Shown piece by piece: positions 8,875 through 18,358 of a stretch of DNA of 64,000 nt. This DNA comes from Acetobacter nitrogenifigens DSM 23921 = NBRC 105050. GTDB taxonomy: Bacteria; Pseudomonadota; Alphaproteobacteria; Acetobacterales; Acetobacteraceae. Position numbers and translations under genes: made by a program. The first letter of the stretch is position 1, and the number at the start of each line of letters is the position of its first letter. The stretch covers positions 354,110-418,109 of the forward strand of contig NZ_AUBI01000003.1 in NCBI RefSeq assembly GCF_000429165.1, written 5' to 3'. Under the pieces are notes generated by a model, which worked only from the letters and a program-made list of their open reading frames with translations, made no database searches and was not told the origin of the DNA.

Positions 8875-10224
8875 ATGGTGCCGCGTTATTCGAGACCCGC
8901 GATGTCGGCCATTTGGGCCCCCGAAAACCGCTATCGGATCTGGTTCGAGATCGAGGCGCTGGCTTGCGAGGCGATGGCGGAGCTGGGCGAGATTCCGAAG
9001 GAGTCCGCCCGTACGATCCGCGAGCGTGGGGACGCGGCGATGGCCGCATTCTCCAGTGTCGACCTGGACCGGATCGACGCGATCGAGGCGGAGACCCGGC
9101 ACGACGTCATCGCGTTCCTGACCTGGCTCGCCGAGAAGATCGGACCGGACAGCCGCTTTGTACATCTGGGGATGACGTCTTCCGACGTGCTGGACACCTG
9201 CCTCGCGGTGCAATTGACGCAGGCGACGGACATCCTGCTTGAAGGGCTGGACTCGGTTCTCGCCGCGCTGAAAAAACAGGCGTTCGCCCATAAATACACG
9301 CTGACCATCGGTCGCAGCCACGCCATCCACGCCGAGCCGACCTCGTTCGGCCTGAAGATGGCAGGACATTACGCGGAGTTCGTTCGCAACCGGGAGCGCC
9401 TGCTGACGGCGCGCGCTGAAATTGCGACCTGCGCCATCTCCGGCGCTGTGGGCACGTTTGCGCATCTCGACCCGAAGATCGAGGAATTCGTCGCCGACAA
9501 GCTCGGGCTGAAGATTGAACCTGTGTCCACGCAGGTCATCCCGCGTGACCGCCATGCGGCCTATTTCTGCGCGCTCGCGGTCATTGCCAGCGGCATCGAG
9601 CGTCTGGCGACCGAAGTGCGTCATCTCCAGCGTTCGGAAGTGCGTGAAGCTGAGGAATTCTTCCATCCGGGGCAGAAGGGGTCCTCCGCGATGCCCCACA
9701 AGCGTAACCCTGTGTTGTCAGAGAATCTGACGGGTCTCGCTCGCCTCATCCGCTCGCATGTCGTTCCGGCGCTCGAGAACGTCGCGCTGTGGCATGAGCG
9801 TGACATCAGCCACTCCGCCGTCGAACGCAATATCTGCCCGGACGGTACGATCGGACTCGATTTCGCGCTCGCGCGCCTCGCGGGGATGATGGACAAGCTG
9901 GTTGTTTATCCCGAGCAAATGGCGGCGAATCTGGAAAGCCTCGGGGGCGTCGTGCACTCGGGCGAGGTGCTTCTCGCGCTCGCCCGGGCTGGCGTGCTGC
10001 GCGAGGACGCGTACAGGATCGTCCAACGCTGCGCGATGGCGACCTGGACGAAGCTCGGCAAGCCGGACGGCCGCAGTTTCCGCGAAAATCTGGGCGACGA
10101 TCCGGACATCGTGGGCAAGGTGGCGCCGGAAGTGCTCGACGCGGCGATGGACAGCCGCGCGCACCTGAAGGCGGTGGATGCGCGTTTCCGTCTCGTGTTC
10201 GGGGAACCCGGCCCGGCGGCCTGA
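8875..10224 (+). CDS. purB: Adenylosuccinate lyase
   Basis: Cytosolic enzyme of the fumarase/aspartase superfamily. It cleaves SAICAR to AICAR and adenylosuccinate to AMP, each releasing fumarate. At 449 residues it is slightly longer than the usual 430-435. Motifs: [12 protein letters not shown] near residue 97, [14 protein letters not shown] (catalytic His region) and the superfamily signature [11 protein letters not shown] near residue 265. ATG 8875 follows GGGAGACCC. It is followed by purC, purS, purQ and purL on the same strand, so it belongs to the purine synthesis block. The 178-bp gap to purC may hold a second promoter. Confidence 0.97.
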   Translation: MVPRYSRPAMSAIWAPENRYRIWFEIEALACEAMAELGEIPKESARTIRERGDAAMAAFSSVDLDRIDAIEAETRHDVIAFLTWLAEKIGPDSRFVHLGMTSSDVLDTCLAVQLTQATDILLEGLDSVLAALKKQAFAHKYTLTIGRSHAIHAEPTSFGLKMAGHYAEFVRNRERLLTARAEIATCAISGAVGTFAHLDPKIEEFVADKLGLKIEPVSTQVIPRDRHAAYFCALAVIASGIERLATEVRHLQRSEVREAEEFFHPGQKGSSAMPHKRNPVLSENLTGLARLIRSHVVPALENVALWHERDISHSAVERNICPDGTIGLDFALARLAGMMDKLVVYPEQMAANLESLGGVVHSGEVLLALARAGVLREDAYRIVQRCAMATWTKLGKPDGRSFRENLGDDPDIVGKVAPEVLDAAMDSRAHLKAVDARFRLVFGEPGPAA

Positions 10225-10402
10225 ACGGCGGTTGTGGGGGAGGGCGCGTGGTGAGCTTTCTCCCGCTGCGCCGTGCATGGGCTGTATCATCCGACGCGGA
10301 AGGCTGCTAAGAGGCTGCCCCAACGGGGCCCCCAAGCAGGGGCGACAACAGCACGGATTCTGCGCCTTGAAGCAGGCCCGTGCGCAGCCAGCAAGGATGA
10401 CG

Positions 10403-11167
10403 ATGGCCCGCCGCCGCCAGCTTTACGAGGGAAAAGCCAAGATCCTGTTCGAGGGACCGGAGCCCGGCACACTCGTGCAGTATTTCAAGGATGACGCGAC
10501 GGCCGGCAACGGCGCCAAAAAAGGGATCATCACCGGCAAGGGCGTGCTGAACAACCGCATCAGTGAGCATGTGATGCTGCGCCTGCAGGAGATCGGCATC
10601 CCGACGCATTTCATCCGCCGCATCAACATGCGCGAGCAGTTGATTCGCGAGGTTGAGATCATTCCGCTTGAGGTCGTGATCCGTAATGTTGCGGCCGGAA
10701 GCATCGCCAAGCGCCTTGGAATCCCTGAAGGCACGCGGCTTCCGCGCTCGATTGTCGAGTACTATTACAAGAACGACTCCCTCAACGACCCGATCGTGGC
10801 CGAAGAGCACATCACGGCGTTTGGCTGGGCGTCGACGCACGATATGGACGACATGGTCGCCATCGCGCTGCGCGTGAATGATTTCCTGTGCGGTCTGTTC
10901 GCCGGAGTGGGCATTACGCTGGTGGACTTCAAGCTGGAGTTCGGTCGCCTGTGGGAAGGCGAGGAGATGCGCATCGTCCTCGCTGATGAGATATCGCCCG
11001 ATAACTGCCGCCTGTGGGACGCCAAGACGAGTGAGAAGCTCGACAAGGACCGTTTTCGGCGCGACATGGGGCGCGTCGAGGAGGCGTATCAGGAGGTCGC
11101 ACGTCGTCTGGGCATTTTGCCCGAGGCTGGCAATGGCGACCTTAAAGGCCCGGAGGCCATGCAATAA
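10403..11167 (+). CDS. purC: Phosphoribosylaminoimidazole-succinocarboxamide synthase
   Basis: ATP-dependent ligase that joins CAIR and aspartate to give SAICAR. At 254 residues from ATG 10403 it has normal PurC length. Signatures: [12 protein letters not shown] at the N-terminus, [24 protein letters not shown] and [10 protein letters not shown], then [14 protein letters not shown]. The start at 10403 is preferred because AAGGA ends about five bases upstream. ATG 10397 and longer frames only add non-conserved residues. Together with purB it performs the two steps from CAIR to AICAR. Confidence 0.96.
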   Translation: MARRRQLYEGKAKILFEGPEPGTLVQYFKDDATAGNGAKKGIITGKGVLNNRISEHVMLRLQEIGIPTHFIRRINMREQLIREVEIIPLEVVIRNVAAGSIAKRLGIPEGTRLPRSIVEYYYKNDSLNDPIVAEEHITAFGWASTHDMDDMVAIALRVNDFLCGLFAGVGITLVDFKLEFGRLWEGEEMRIVLADEISPDNCRLWDAKTSEKLDKDRFRRDMGRVEEAYQEVARRLGILPEAGNGDLKGPEAMQ

Positions 11168-11228
11168 GGCCGGGCCAAAAGGTTGGGGCTTGGTCTGACG
11201 TCGGGAAAAGTTCGGAAAAGAGGGTGAT

Positions 11229-11471
11229 ATGAAAGTACGGGTGACGGTTTCGCTGAAGGAAGGCGTGCTGGATCCGCAGGGCAAGGCCATCGGGCACGCA
11301 CTGCATGTTCTCGACTTTCCCGAAGTTCGTGAGGTTCGCGTGGGCAAGGTGATCGAGCTGGATCTCGACGAGGCCGACGCCGCGCGTGCGCAGGAGCGCG
11401 CCATTGAGATGGCGAAGGGGCTTCTGGCCAATCAGGTCATCGAAGATTTCAGAACGGAGATCGTACAATGA
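11229..11471 (+). CDS. purS: FGAM synthase subunit PurS
   Basis: Small subunit of the three-part formylglycinamidine synthase (PurL-PurQ-PurS), which bridges the glutaminase and synthetase. The 80-residue length is typical. The sequence KVRVTVSLKEGVLDPQGKAI and the VREVRVGKVIELD strand are diagnostic. It begins 61 bp after purC with an AGGGTG ribosome site. Its stop overlaps the following secreted-protein gene by 4 bp (ATGA), so that gene and purS are probably translationally coupled. Confidence 0.96.
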   Translation: MKVRVTVSLKEGVLDPQGKAIGHALHVLDFPEVREVRVGKVIELDLDEADAARAQERAIEMAKGLLANQVIEDFRTEIVQ

Positions 11472-11854
11472 ACCGTGTCCGGACTCTTGCAACGGCTTTC
11501 TGCGCCGTCGCAGCGACTTCCCTGCTGGCGTCGGCCGCCGATGCGCAACGTGTCTCCCCCATGACGGCGGGCAATTTCGGACGCATCTGTTCGAAGCCCG
11601 CCGGTGGGCAGATCTGCGACGCGTACATCACCGGCATGGCTGACGCGGGCGCGCTCGCCAAGGTCAATGACCGCAACGAAGGCGACGCCAACGCGCCTGC
11701 GGGCTTCTGCATTCCGCAGGCCGAGACCGGCGTCGCCATGCGCGGCAAAGTCGTCGCCTGGCTGAAGGGGCATCAGGACGCGCTTTCCAAACCGGTGGGC
11801 GAGGGCGTGTTCATGGCGCTGCATGATTCCTATCCCTGTGGCGGCGCGAAATGA
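11468..11854 (+). CDS. Secreted Rap1a/Tai-like protein inside the purine operon
   Basis: A protein of 128 residues with a clear signal peptide (hydrophobic stretch from residue 8, cleavage likely after ADA near 26), so it is probably periplasmic. The mature part has four Cys in a Rap1a/Tai-like spacing: [11 protein letters not shown] followed by DAYITGMAD, then GFCIPQ, then YPC at the end, with a helix [11 protein letters not shown] between. Rap1a/Tai proteins include type VI secretion immunity proteins, but many members are orphan periplasmic proteins. No secretion effector is visible nearby. It overlaps purS and purQ by 4 bp each, which fixes it in the operon. Its role there is unknown. Family assignment is from pattern recognition. 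Confidence 0.72.
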   Translation: MNRVRTLATAFCAVAATSLLASAADAQRVSPMTAGNFGRICSKPAGGQICDAYITGMADAGALAKVNDRNEGDANAPAGFCIPQAETGVAMRGKVVAWLKGHQDALSKPVGEGVFMALHDSYPCGGAK

Positions 11855-12552
11855 AAACAGGGATCGTCGTCTTCCCGGGCACCAACCGGGAGCGCGACAT
11901 GGCGATCGCGCTCCACGGCGTAACCGGGCGCAAGCCGGAAATGCTGTGGCACCGCGACACGGCGCTGCCTGACCTCGATCTGATCGTGTTGCCAGGCGGC
12001 TTCAGCTATGGCGATTATCTGCGTTGCGGCGCGATGGCCGCGCATTCCCCGATCATGCGGGAAGTGAAGGCGTTCGCCGAACGTGGCGGTCATATCCTTG
12101 GCGTCTGCAACGGCTTTCAGATTTTGACGGAAGCCGGTCTTTTGCCTGGCGCGCTGCTGCGTAACGGCGGCATGCGTTTTCTGTCGCAGGATTGCTATTT
12201 GCGCGTGGAAACCAGTGAAACGCCGTTCACCCGTCACTGGAAAAAGGGTGACGTGTTCCGTGCGCCGCTGGCGCATGGCGACGGCAACTACGCGTGCGAT
12301 GCTGAAACGCTTGCGGAACTGGAAGGCGAGGGGCGCGTGGCGTTCCGTTACGCCTCGGCGGGTGGCGTCGTTGACGCCAGCGACCGCGCGTCCAATCTGA
12401 ATGGCAGCGTTAACGCCATCGCGGGCGTGATCAGCGCCAACAACCGCATTTGCGGCATGATGCCGCACCCCGAAGATCTGGTCGATCCGCTGATGGGCGG
12501 CGTCGACGGCAAACCGTTATTCGATGGCTTGGTGGAGGCTCTGGTCCGGTGA
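11851..12552 (+). CDS. purQ: FGAM synthase glutaminase subunit PurQ
   Basis: Class I glutamine amidotransferase subunit that supplies ammonia to PurL. It has 233 residues. Motifs: [12 protein letters not shown] at the N-terminus, [12 protein letters not shown] (oxyanion region), [15 protein letters not shown] with the nucleophilic Cys, and the C-terminal catalytic pair in MMPHPED. It overlaps the upstream secreted-protein gene (ATGA) and purL (GTGA) by 4 bp each. Confidence 0.97.
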   Translation: MKTGIVVFPGTNRERDMAIALHGVTGRKPEMLWHRDTALPDLDLIVLPGGFSYGDYLRCGAMAAHSPIMREVKAFAERGGHILGVCNGFQILTEAGLLPGALLRNGGMRFLSQDCYLRVETSETPFTRHWKKGDVFRAPLAHGDGNYACDAETLAELEGEGRVAFRYASAGGVVDASDRASNLNGSVNAIAGVISANNRICGMMPHPEDLVDPLMGGVDGKPLFDGLVEALVR

Positions 12553-14759
12553 CTGCCGCACAGAAGACAGTGGACGCGGCTCTCGCGCGCGAATTCGGGT
12601 TGTCGGACGAAGAATACGGTCGCGTCCTGACGATCATGGGCCGCACGCCATCCCTGACGGAACTTGGCGTGTTCTCGGTGATGTGGTCGGAGCACTGCTC
12701 CTACAAATCCTCCCGCAAATGGCTGCGCACGCTGCCGACGACGGCGCCGTGGGTGATCCACGGGCCGGGCGAAAACGCGGGCGTGGTCGATATCGGCGAG
12801 GGGCTGGCCGCCATCTTCAAGATGGAGAGCCACAATCACCCGTCCTTCATTGAGCCTTATCAGGGTGCTGCGACAGGCGTCGGCGGCATCCTGCGCGACG
12901 TGTTCACCATGGGCGCTCGCCCTGTCGCCAACCTGAACGCCCTGCGCTTCGGCTCGCCCGAGAACCCGCGCACGCGGCAGATCGTCGATGGCGTCGTGCG
13001 TGGCATCGGCGGTTACGGCAACTGTGTTGGCGTGCCGACTGTTGGCGGGGAGGTGAATTTCCATCCCGCTTATGACGGCAATCCGCTGGTCAATGCGATG
13101 ACCGTCGGCGTTGCGCGTCAGGACCGAATCTTCCTGTCCGCTGCAGCCGGTGTTGGCAATCCGGTCGTTTATGTCGGGTCGAAGACGGGCCGCGACGGCA
13201 TTCACGGCGCGACCATGTCCTCGGCCGAATTCGACGAGAACGCGCTTGCGAAGCGCCCGACCGTGCAAGTCGGCGATCCGTTCGTCGAGAAGTTGCTGAT
13301 CGAAGCCTGTCTTGAATTGATGGCCACCGATGCAATCGTGGCGATTCAGGACATGGGCGCCGCTGGCCTGACCTCGTCCTCGGTCGAGATGGCCGGGAAA
13401 GGCGGGGTCGGAATCGACCTTGATCTGGACGCGGTTCCCCAGCGCGAACCGGGCATGACGGCCTATGAGATGATGCTCTCCGAGAGCCAGGAGCGTATGC
13501 TCATGGTGATCAAGCCAGAGCGGACTGAACTGGCCCGTGCCGTGTTCGAGAAATGGGAGCTTGATTTCGCCGTCGTCGGTCATCTGACCGATACGGGTCG
13601 CATCGTCGTTCGGCATCGCGGCGCGGTGGAGGCGGATATTCCGCTGGATCCGCTGGCCGATCAGGCGCCGATCTATGATCGCCCGGTCGCGCCGCTGGCG
13701 GCGCCGGAAGAGCTTGGCCCGATTCATGACCCGATCGGCTTGGAGCAGTCGCTGTTGCGTCTGATCGGGTGCCCCGATCTGGCGTCGCGTGCGTGGATCT
13801 GGAACCAGTACGACAGCGCGGTCGGCGGACAGACCGTTCGCCGTCCCGGCGGAGCGGACGCTGCGGTCGTGAAGATTGAGGGCAGCGAGATCGGCCTCGC
13901 CCTGACTACCGACTGCACGCCGCGCTACTGTCGCGCCAATCCTCGCTCGGGTGGGGCTCAGGCGGTCGCCGAGGCATGGCGCAACATCACCGCGACGGGC
14001 GCGAAGCCTCTGGCGGTGACGGACAACCTCAACTTCGGCAACCCGGAAAAACCTGAAATCATGGCGCAGTTCGTCGCCGCGATCGAGGGCATGGGCGAAG
14101 CGTGCCGGGTGCTCGACTTCCCGGTCGTCAGCGGCAACGTGTCTCTCTACAACGAAACTCGCAATCCTGACGGTTCGACGCAGGCGATCCTGCCGACCCC
14201 GGCCATTGGCGCGCTCGGCGTTCTTACGGATGTGCGGAAGACCGTTGGGCTTGCGCTTCCCGCGTCCGGCGTTCTCGTTCTGGTTGGCGAAACGGGTGGT
14301 CATCTTGGACAGTCGCTCTGGCTGCGTGAGGTGCTTGGTCGCGAAACAGGCGATGCTCCCGGCGTCGACCTTGCGCGTGAAAAACGCAACGGCGACTTCG
14401 TGCGCGAACGTATCGCTGCGGGCCAGGTCGCCGCGTGCCACGATCTTTCGGATGGCGGGCTTCTGATTGCAGTCGCAGAGATGGCGATGGCGGGCGGGGT
14501 CGGATGCGTCCTGCAATCGGCGGAATCGGGCATACGTCCGGAGGCGTTCTGGTTCGGCGAAGATCAGGCCCGCTATCTGGTCGCCATTGAAGGCGACGCC
14601 GACGCACTGATCGCGCGGGCGAAAGCGCAGAGCGTTTCCGCGCGTGTGATCGCGACAATCGGCGGAGACGGTTTGACTTTGCCCAATGGCGCTACAATAT
14701 CCATTGCGCGCCTGCGTTCAGCGAACGAGGCATTTTTCCCCGGTCTGATGGAAGCGTGA
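12549..14759 (+). CDS. purL: FGAM synthase large subunit PurL
   Basis: ATP-dependent synthetase subunit converting FGAR to FGAM using ammonia from PurQ. Read from GTG 12549 it has 736 residues, the normal length of the small-type PurL that works with PurQ and PurS. Motifs: [38 protein letters not shown] and [16 protein letters not shown] ([11 protein letters not shown]), with [10 protein letters not shown] in the second half. The start overlaps the purQ stop as GTGA. A longer frame upstream would only run through purQ. Confidence 0.97.
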   Translation: MTAAQKTVDAALAREFGLSDEEYGRVLTIMGRTPSLTELGVFSVMWSEHCSYKSSRKWLRTLPTTAPWVIHGPGENAGVVDIGEGLAAIFKMESHNHPSFIEPYQGAATGVGGILRDVFTMGARPVANLNALRFGSPENPRTRQIVDGVVRGIGGYGNCVGVPTVGGEVNFHPAYDGNPLVNAMTVGVARQDRIFLSAAAGVGNPVVYVGSKTGRDGIHGATMSSAEFDENALAKRPTVQVGDPFVEKLLIEACLELMATDAIVAIQDMGAAGLTSSSVEMAGKGGVGIDLDLDAVPQREPGMTAYEMMLSESQERMLMVIKPERTELARAVFEKWELDFAVVGHLTDTGRIVVRHRGAVEADIPLDPLADQAPIYDRPVAPLAAPEELGPIHDPIGLEQSLLRLIGCPDLASRAWIWNQYDSAVGGQTVRRPGGADAAVVKIEGSEIGLALTTDCTPRYCRANPRSGGAQAVAEAWRNITATGAKPLAVTDNLNFGNPEKPEIMAQFVAAIEGMGEACRVLDFPVVSGNVSLYNETRNPDGSTQAILPTPAIGALGVLTDVRKTVGLALPASGVLVLVGETGGHLGQSLWLREVLGRETGDAPGVDLAREKRNGDFVRERIAAGQVAACHDLSDGGLLIAVAEMAMAGGVGCVLQSAESGIRPEAFWFGEDQARYLVAIEGDADALIARAKAQSVSARVIATIGGDGLTLPNGATISIARLRSANEAFFPGLMEA

Positions 14760-14818
14760 CGGCTCGGGCCGTCGTCCCCTTCCTGGCGGCCCGCAGAACG
14801 TTCACGGAGACTACCCCG

Positions 14819-15049
14819 ATGGCCATGCAGGCGTCCGAGATTGAAGCCTATATCCGCAAGGCGATCCCCGACGCCGTCGTGAGGATCGAAGATCTGGCGG
14901 GTGACGGCGACCACTACGCCTGCACGGTTATCAGTGAAGCATTTCGTGGGCTTTCGCGCGTAAAGCAGCATAAGCTCGTTTACAATTCGCTCGAAGGCCA
15001 CATGGGCGGCACGCTGCACGCGCTTGCGCTGCAGACCGCCGCTCCCTGA
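14819..15049 (+). CDS. BolA-family protein
   Basis: A 76-residue BolA/IbaG-type protein. Conserved parts: EIEAYIRKAIPDA, VRIEDLAGDGDHYACTVIS, and FRGLSRVKQHKLVYNSL with the family His. BolA proteins bind CGFS monothiol glutaredoxins and share an iron-sulfur cluster with them. The CGFS glutaredoxin gene lies 111 bp downstream, which fits that partnership. ATG 14819 follows GGAGA. The arrangement after purL is common in Alphaproteobacteria. Confidence 0.93.
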   Translation: MAMQASEIEAYIRKAIPDAVVRIEDLAGDGDHYACTVISEAFRGLSRVKQHKLVYNSLEGHMGGTLHALALQTAAP

Positions 15050-15160
15050 CGTTCTGCCTTGCTTTTCTGCCCTGCACGCTCGTCGGCGGGGTGTCTTGAA
15101 TCGGACGCCGACTTTTGCGTCCGCAGCCATTGGCCACTGCCAGCAAAAGGAATCTGAACG

Positions 15161-15496
15161 ATGTCCACCCCCGTAGCCGAGCGTATTCAGGCGCAGATCG
15201 ACGCCAATCCGGTCATGCTGTTCATGAAGGGAACGGCGGACTTCCCGCAGTGCGGTTTCTCTGCGCGCGTCGTGCAGATTCTCAATCACCTGGGGGTTCC
15301 GTTCAAGGACGAAAATGTCCTCGCCGATCCGGAGCTGCGCGACGGGATCAAGACCTTCTCTGACTGGCCGACGATCCCGCAGCTTTATGTAAAGGGCGAG
15401 TTCGTTGGCGGGTGTGACATCGTCACCGAAATGGCGAAGTCTGGTGAGCTGCAGACCCTGTTCGTCGAAAACGGAATCGTTTCCGCTCCGGTCTGA
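15161..15496 (+). CDS. grxD: Monothiol glutaredoxin (Grx4 type)
   Basis: Cytosolic CGFS glutaredoxin of 111 residues that binds a [2Fe-2S] cluster with glutathione and delivers it, usually together with BolA. The active site is in [14 protein letters not shown]. The glutathione/cluster-binding segments [20 protein letters not shown] also match. The start ATG 15161 follows AAAGGAATC. It ends the purine/bolA transcription block, with a hairpin just downstream. Confidence 0.96.
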   Translation: MSTPVAERIQAQIDANPVMLFMKGTADFPQCGFSARVVQILNHLGVPFKDENVLADPELRDGIKTFSDWPTIPQLYVKGEFVGGCDIVTEMAKSGELQTLFVENGIVSAPV

Positions 15497-15508
15497 TTGC
15501 AGAGAGTA

Positions 15509-15539
15509 GGGTCGGCTTGTTCTTCAACGAAGTCGACCC
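15509..15539 (+). terminator. Hairpin after grxD
   Basis: A 10-bp stem (15509-15518 with 15530-15539, one G-U pair) around an 11-base loop. No T-run follows, so intrinsic termination is uncertain. Confidence 0.35.
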
Positions 15540-15662
15540 GATAAAAACTGGCTATTTCATGGCGGAGTCGGACCAGATTTCCAGATAAATCTGGTTGTTC
15601 CGGCTTGCTCGCCAATTCAGGTTCATTGTATCGTCTCTTTGAAATGTAATATGAGAGTTGCA

Positions 15663-15977
15663 ATGACCGGGATGCTCCGCAAGCTGTCGATATTCGCTCT
15701 TGGCACAGTTGCTGTGGGCGCGTTTTACGGAGCGAAGCCCGCTCACGCCGAGCGGATCATCTCTGATTACGAGGCGAGCCGCCTCACTCTGGCGTCCTTG
15801 ACCGCTGCTCCGCCGGTTTATCACGCCGTGCATCATGTGGCTGCGCGCTCTCATGCGGCGCCTGCGCACCAGTATGCGTCCTCGCGCAGCTATTCTCATG
15901 GTCTCGTGCATCTTGCGGCTTATCACAGCCCCCGGAAAGCCGCTTCTCATGCTCGTGCGGTACGTCACCGCACCTGA
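15663..15977 (+). CDS. Small secreted histidine-rich protein, unknown
   Basis: A 104-residue protein with a signal peptide that ends in AKPAHA, so it is exported. The mature half is low in complexity, with about ten His residues in its last 52 residues (for example YHAVHHVAARSH) mixed with Ala, Ser, Arg and Tyr. No family is recognised. A His-rich secreted peptide could bind metal, but that is only inference. ATG 15663 is preferred because GAGAG lies five bases upstream. ATG 15651 is an alternative. It stands alone between grxD and the convergent yraN. Confidence 0.6.
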   Translation: MTGMLRKLSIFALGTVAVGAFYGAKPAHAERIISDYEASRLTLASLTAAPPVYHAVHHVAARSHAAPAHQYASSRSYSHGLVHLAAYHSPRKAASHARAVRHRT

Positions 15978-16028
15978 CTTGAGAGCTAACGCTCTCCCTG
16001 AATAGCCCGCGAAGTAGGTTGTATTCCT

Positions 16029-16430
16029 CTACTGCAACCGAAAAGCGTCGTGGATGTGGGCGGCGCGCCCGTGTCCATCGATCACGATAACGTCGAACGA
16101 AATCTCCTCGTAACGCCAATGTGGATGGCTTGCGAGAAGCGCCTCGGCGGCTCCCATAATGCGAGCCTGCTGGCGTGACGTGACGGACATGGCGGCAACC
16201 GCTAATGAGGCGCGGGCTTTCACCTCGACGAACGCCAGCTTTCCCTCACGGGAAATGACGAGGTCGATTTCTCCTCGCGCGGTTCTGGCTCGCCGCAATA
16301 ATATTTCCCAGCCTTCCGACGTCAAAAGCGTTTCAGCCTGAGCCTCGGCACTCAAGCCGATGCGATAAGATCTTTCGCCACGTCGCGCGACGCTCTGCTT
16401 CAACTGGGTTTTTGTTGGCTTTTGCATCAT
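16029..16430 (-). CDS. YraN/UPF0102 family nuclease-like protein
   Basis: A 133-residue protein with the UPF0102 restriction-endonuclease-like core: GLSAEAQAETLL, GEIDLVISREG, and LAFVEVKARAS, giving the acidic E...D...ExK pattern. Family members have a nuclease fold, but their biological role is unsettled. Two adjacent ATG codons (16430, 16427) can start it, and TTG at 16454 would add eight residues. It is convergent with the small His-rich protein gene. In many proteobacteria yraN neighbours a methyltransferase or glutathione synthetase gene, but neither is adjacent here. Confidence 0.88.
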   Translation of the reverse strand: MMQKPTKTQLKQSVARRGERSYRIGLSAEAQAETLLTSEGWEILLRRARTARGEIDLVISREGKLAFVEVKARASLAVAAMSVTSRQQARIMGAAEALLASHPHWRYEEISFDVIVIDGHGRAAHIHDAFRLQ

Positions 16431-16631
16431 TGCCGCCCAGCATACGCTATGCAAATGAAGTAGTGATGAATGAGAGACGCTTCATCTAGAGCCATACCCG
16501 GTTGTGTCGTATTTGCCTCGTTGTTTTGGCGAGTGTTTCCCCCGACGAACTGACTCAATCCGATCGAATGATGTTCTGGATCAAGCGCGGAGGGGACAGT
16601 TCTGGAGTTTTCAGCACTCAACGTTCTGAAT

Positions 16632-18020
16632 ATGACGCTCTCCGCGCTTCGTGTGCTTCTCGCGCTGGCAGTGACCATTCACGTATTGCTTACAAAGCGC
16701 GATACAGCAGCGGCGATCGGTTGGATCGGGATGGCGGCGTTGATGCCGGTTCTTGGTTCAATTCTTTACCTGATGTTTGGCATCAACCGTGTGAAGCGTC
16801 TGGCTCGCAAGCTTGTCAGACAACGTGGCGCCCCGGGTTCGGCTCCAGCCACGCGATGGCAGAAGAGCGTTGAGGGACGGTTCGCGCCTTTGGCGAGCAT
16901 GGTCGGGAAACTGACCAGCCGCTCGCTCGTAGGTGGGAACAATATCGAAATGCTGCATGATGGGGATGAGGCTTACCCGGCAATGCTGGATGCAATCCAG
17001 CGCGCGAACACCAGTGTCCTGTTGTGTTCTTATATCTTCCGGGCGGATCGGGTAGGCGGGCTGTTCATCGACGCGTTGATTGACGCCCACAGCCGGGGCG
17101 TCGCCGTACGGGTTCTGGTCGATGGCGTCGGCGCCGGCTATTTCTCTTGCCCCACCGCTCGGCGTCTCCGTCGGGCGGGCGTTCCCTGCGGGCGTTTTAT
17201 GCATTCGCTGCTCCCGTGGAGCATGCCGTTTATAAATCTGCGTAATCACAGGAAAAGCCTGATTATCGACGGTGTTCTGGGGTTCATCGGCGGCTTGAAC
17301 ATAGGGGATGAGAATATGGTCGCTGACCGTCCCCGCGATCCTGTTTCGGACACGCACTTTCGGGTGCGCGGGCCGATCGTTCGGCAACTGGCGGCTGCCT
17401 TCGCATGGGACTGGACCTTCACCGAGGGGGAGGATCTGGCCGGACCGACATATTTTCCCGATATCGACGCCAGTGGGGCGGATCTGATGCGGATCGTGAC
17501 CGCCGGCCCCGACACGGATCTCGAAAAAATAGAGTTCGTCATGTTACAGGCCATGACGCTCGCCAGAAGCAGCATCCGCTTGATGACGCCGTATTTTCTA
17601 CCCGGCACGCGGCTTTCGACCGAGCTTTGTCTGGCGGCGCTGAGAGGGGTCACTGTCGATATCGTCATCCCGCAGCGGAGTAACCATGTGGTCATGGACT
17701 GGGCCTGTCGAGCGGATATCCACCCGGTGCTGGACGCCGGCTGCAGGGTTTGGTCGGCGTCACCCCCGTTCAACCACTCCAAGCTATTGGTCGTGGATCG
17801 GGAGTGGTCGTTCGTGGGAAGCTCAAATCTTGACATGCGCAGCCTGCGCCTGAATTTTGAAATCAACCTTGAAACCTATAATGCGGAATTTTCGCAAAGG
17901 GTCGATGACTTCATCGTCGGGCATTGTGGTCGCCGGGTCACGCATCATGATCTTGATAAACGAAACTACCTGACGAAATTGCGAGACGCCGGAGCAAGAC
18001 TTCTTTTGCCGTATCTCTGA
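16632..18020 (+). CDS. cls: Cardiolipin synthase (phospholipase D family)
   Basis: Membrane enzyme that condenses two phosphatidylglycerols into cardiolipin and glycerol. It has 462 residues, near the family norm. Two N-terminal membrane helices lie at about residues 5-20 and 29-50. Both HxKxxxxD motifs are intact: HRKSLIIDG with IGGLNIGDE near residue 210, and HSKLLVVDREW with GSSNLDMRS near 380. ATG 16632 has no strong ribosome site, but upstream in-frame codons would not extend the helix sensibly. It stands as a single gene, divergent from yraN. Confidence 0.94.
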   Translation: MTLSALRVLLALAVTIHVLLTKRDTAAAIGWIGMAALMPVLGSILYLMFGINRVKRLARKLVRQRGAPGSAPATRWQKSVEGRFAPLASMVGKLTSRSLVGGNNIEMLHDGDEAYPAMLDAIQRANTSVLLCSYIFRADRVGGLFIDALIDAHSRGVAVRVLVDGVGAGYFSCPTARRLRRAGVPCGRFMHSLLPWSMPFINLRNHRKSLIIDGVLGFIGGLNIGDENMVADRPRDPVSDTHFRVRGPIVRQLAAAFAWDWTFTEGEDLAGPTYFPDIDASGADLMRIVTAGPDTDLEKIEFVMLQAMTLARSSIRLMTPYFLPGTRLSTELCLAALRGVTVDIVIPQRSNHVVMDWACRADIHPVLDAGCRVWSASPPFNHSKLLVVDREWSFVGSSNLDMRSLRLNFEINLETYNAEFSQRVDDFIVGHCGRRVTHHDLDKRNYLTKLRDAGARLLLPYL

Positions 18021-18358
18021 TACAAAGCGCTCACGTGTTGTTTGCGCAAGGTGGGGTGCTCGTTGAGAGGTGTTAGAGTTGTCGAGACACGACGCGATCT
18101 TGAGAGGTTGCGATGTTCAGCCCTGCACAATCATGGAAACGGAAGAAATCGTTAATATTTCGTTTTGTGGAACTGTTCCGTGACGTAATATCCCAATTTT
18201 TGGAAAATTTTTCTATAATATCTCATCTATGCGCATGTATATTATCTACTTGTATTCCTAGATTGAGGCCATCCTGAATCGTGACGTGGGTAGCCTGCGG
18301 AAGCGCAACCAGCGGCGTTGCGCCGTCCGAAATGTGTGCCGCCGACGTTGAGGACGCT
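18021..18358. other. AT-rich spacer upstream of alpha/beta hydrolase
   Basis: No gene recognised. The part 18140-18265 is distinctly AT-rich compared with its surroundings and probably holds the promoter of the downstream hydrolase gene. Confidence 0.4.

Noticed and set aside
11468..11854. Reading the Rap1a-like gene as part of a type VI secretion immunity pair
   Set aside because: No effector, VgrG, Hcp or other secretion gene lies nearby, so immunity is not supported here.
12348..14516. Long open frame antisense to purL
   Set aside because: It mirrors purL codons, is full of His, Arg and Asp without motifs, and purL is certain on the other strand.
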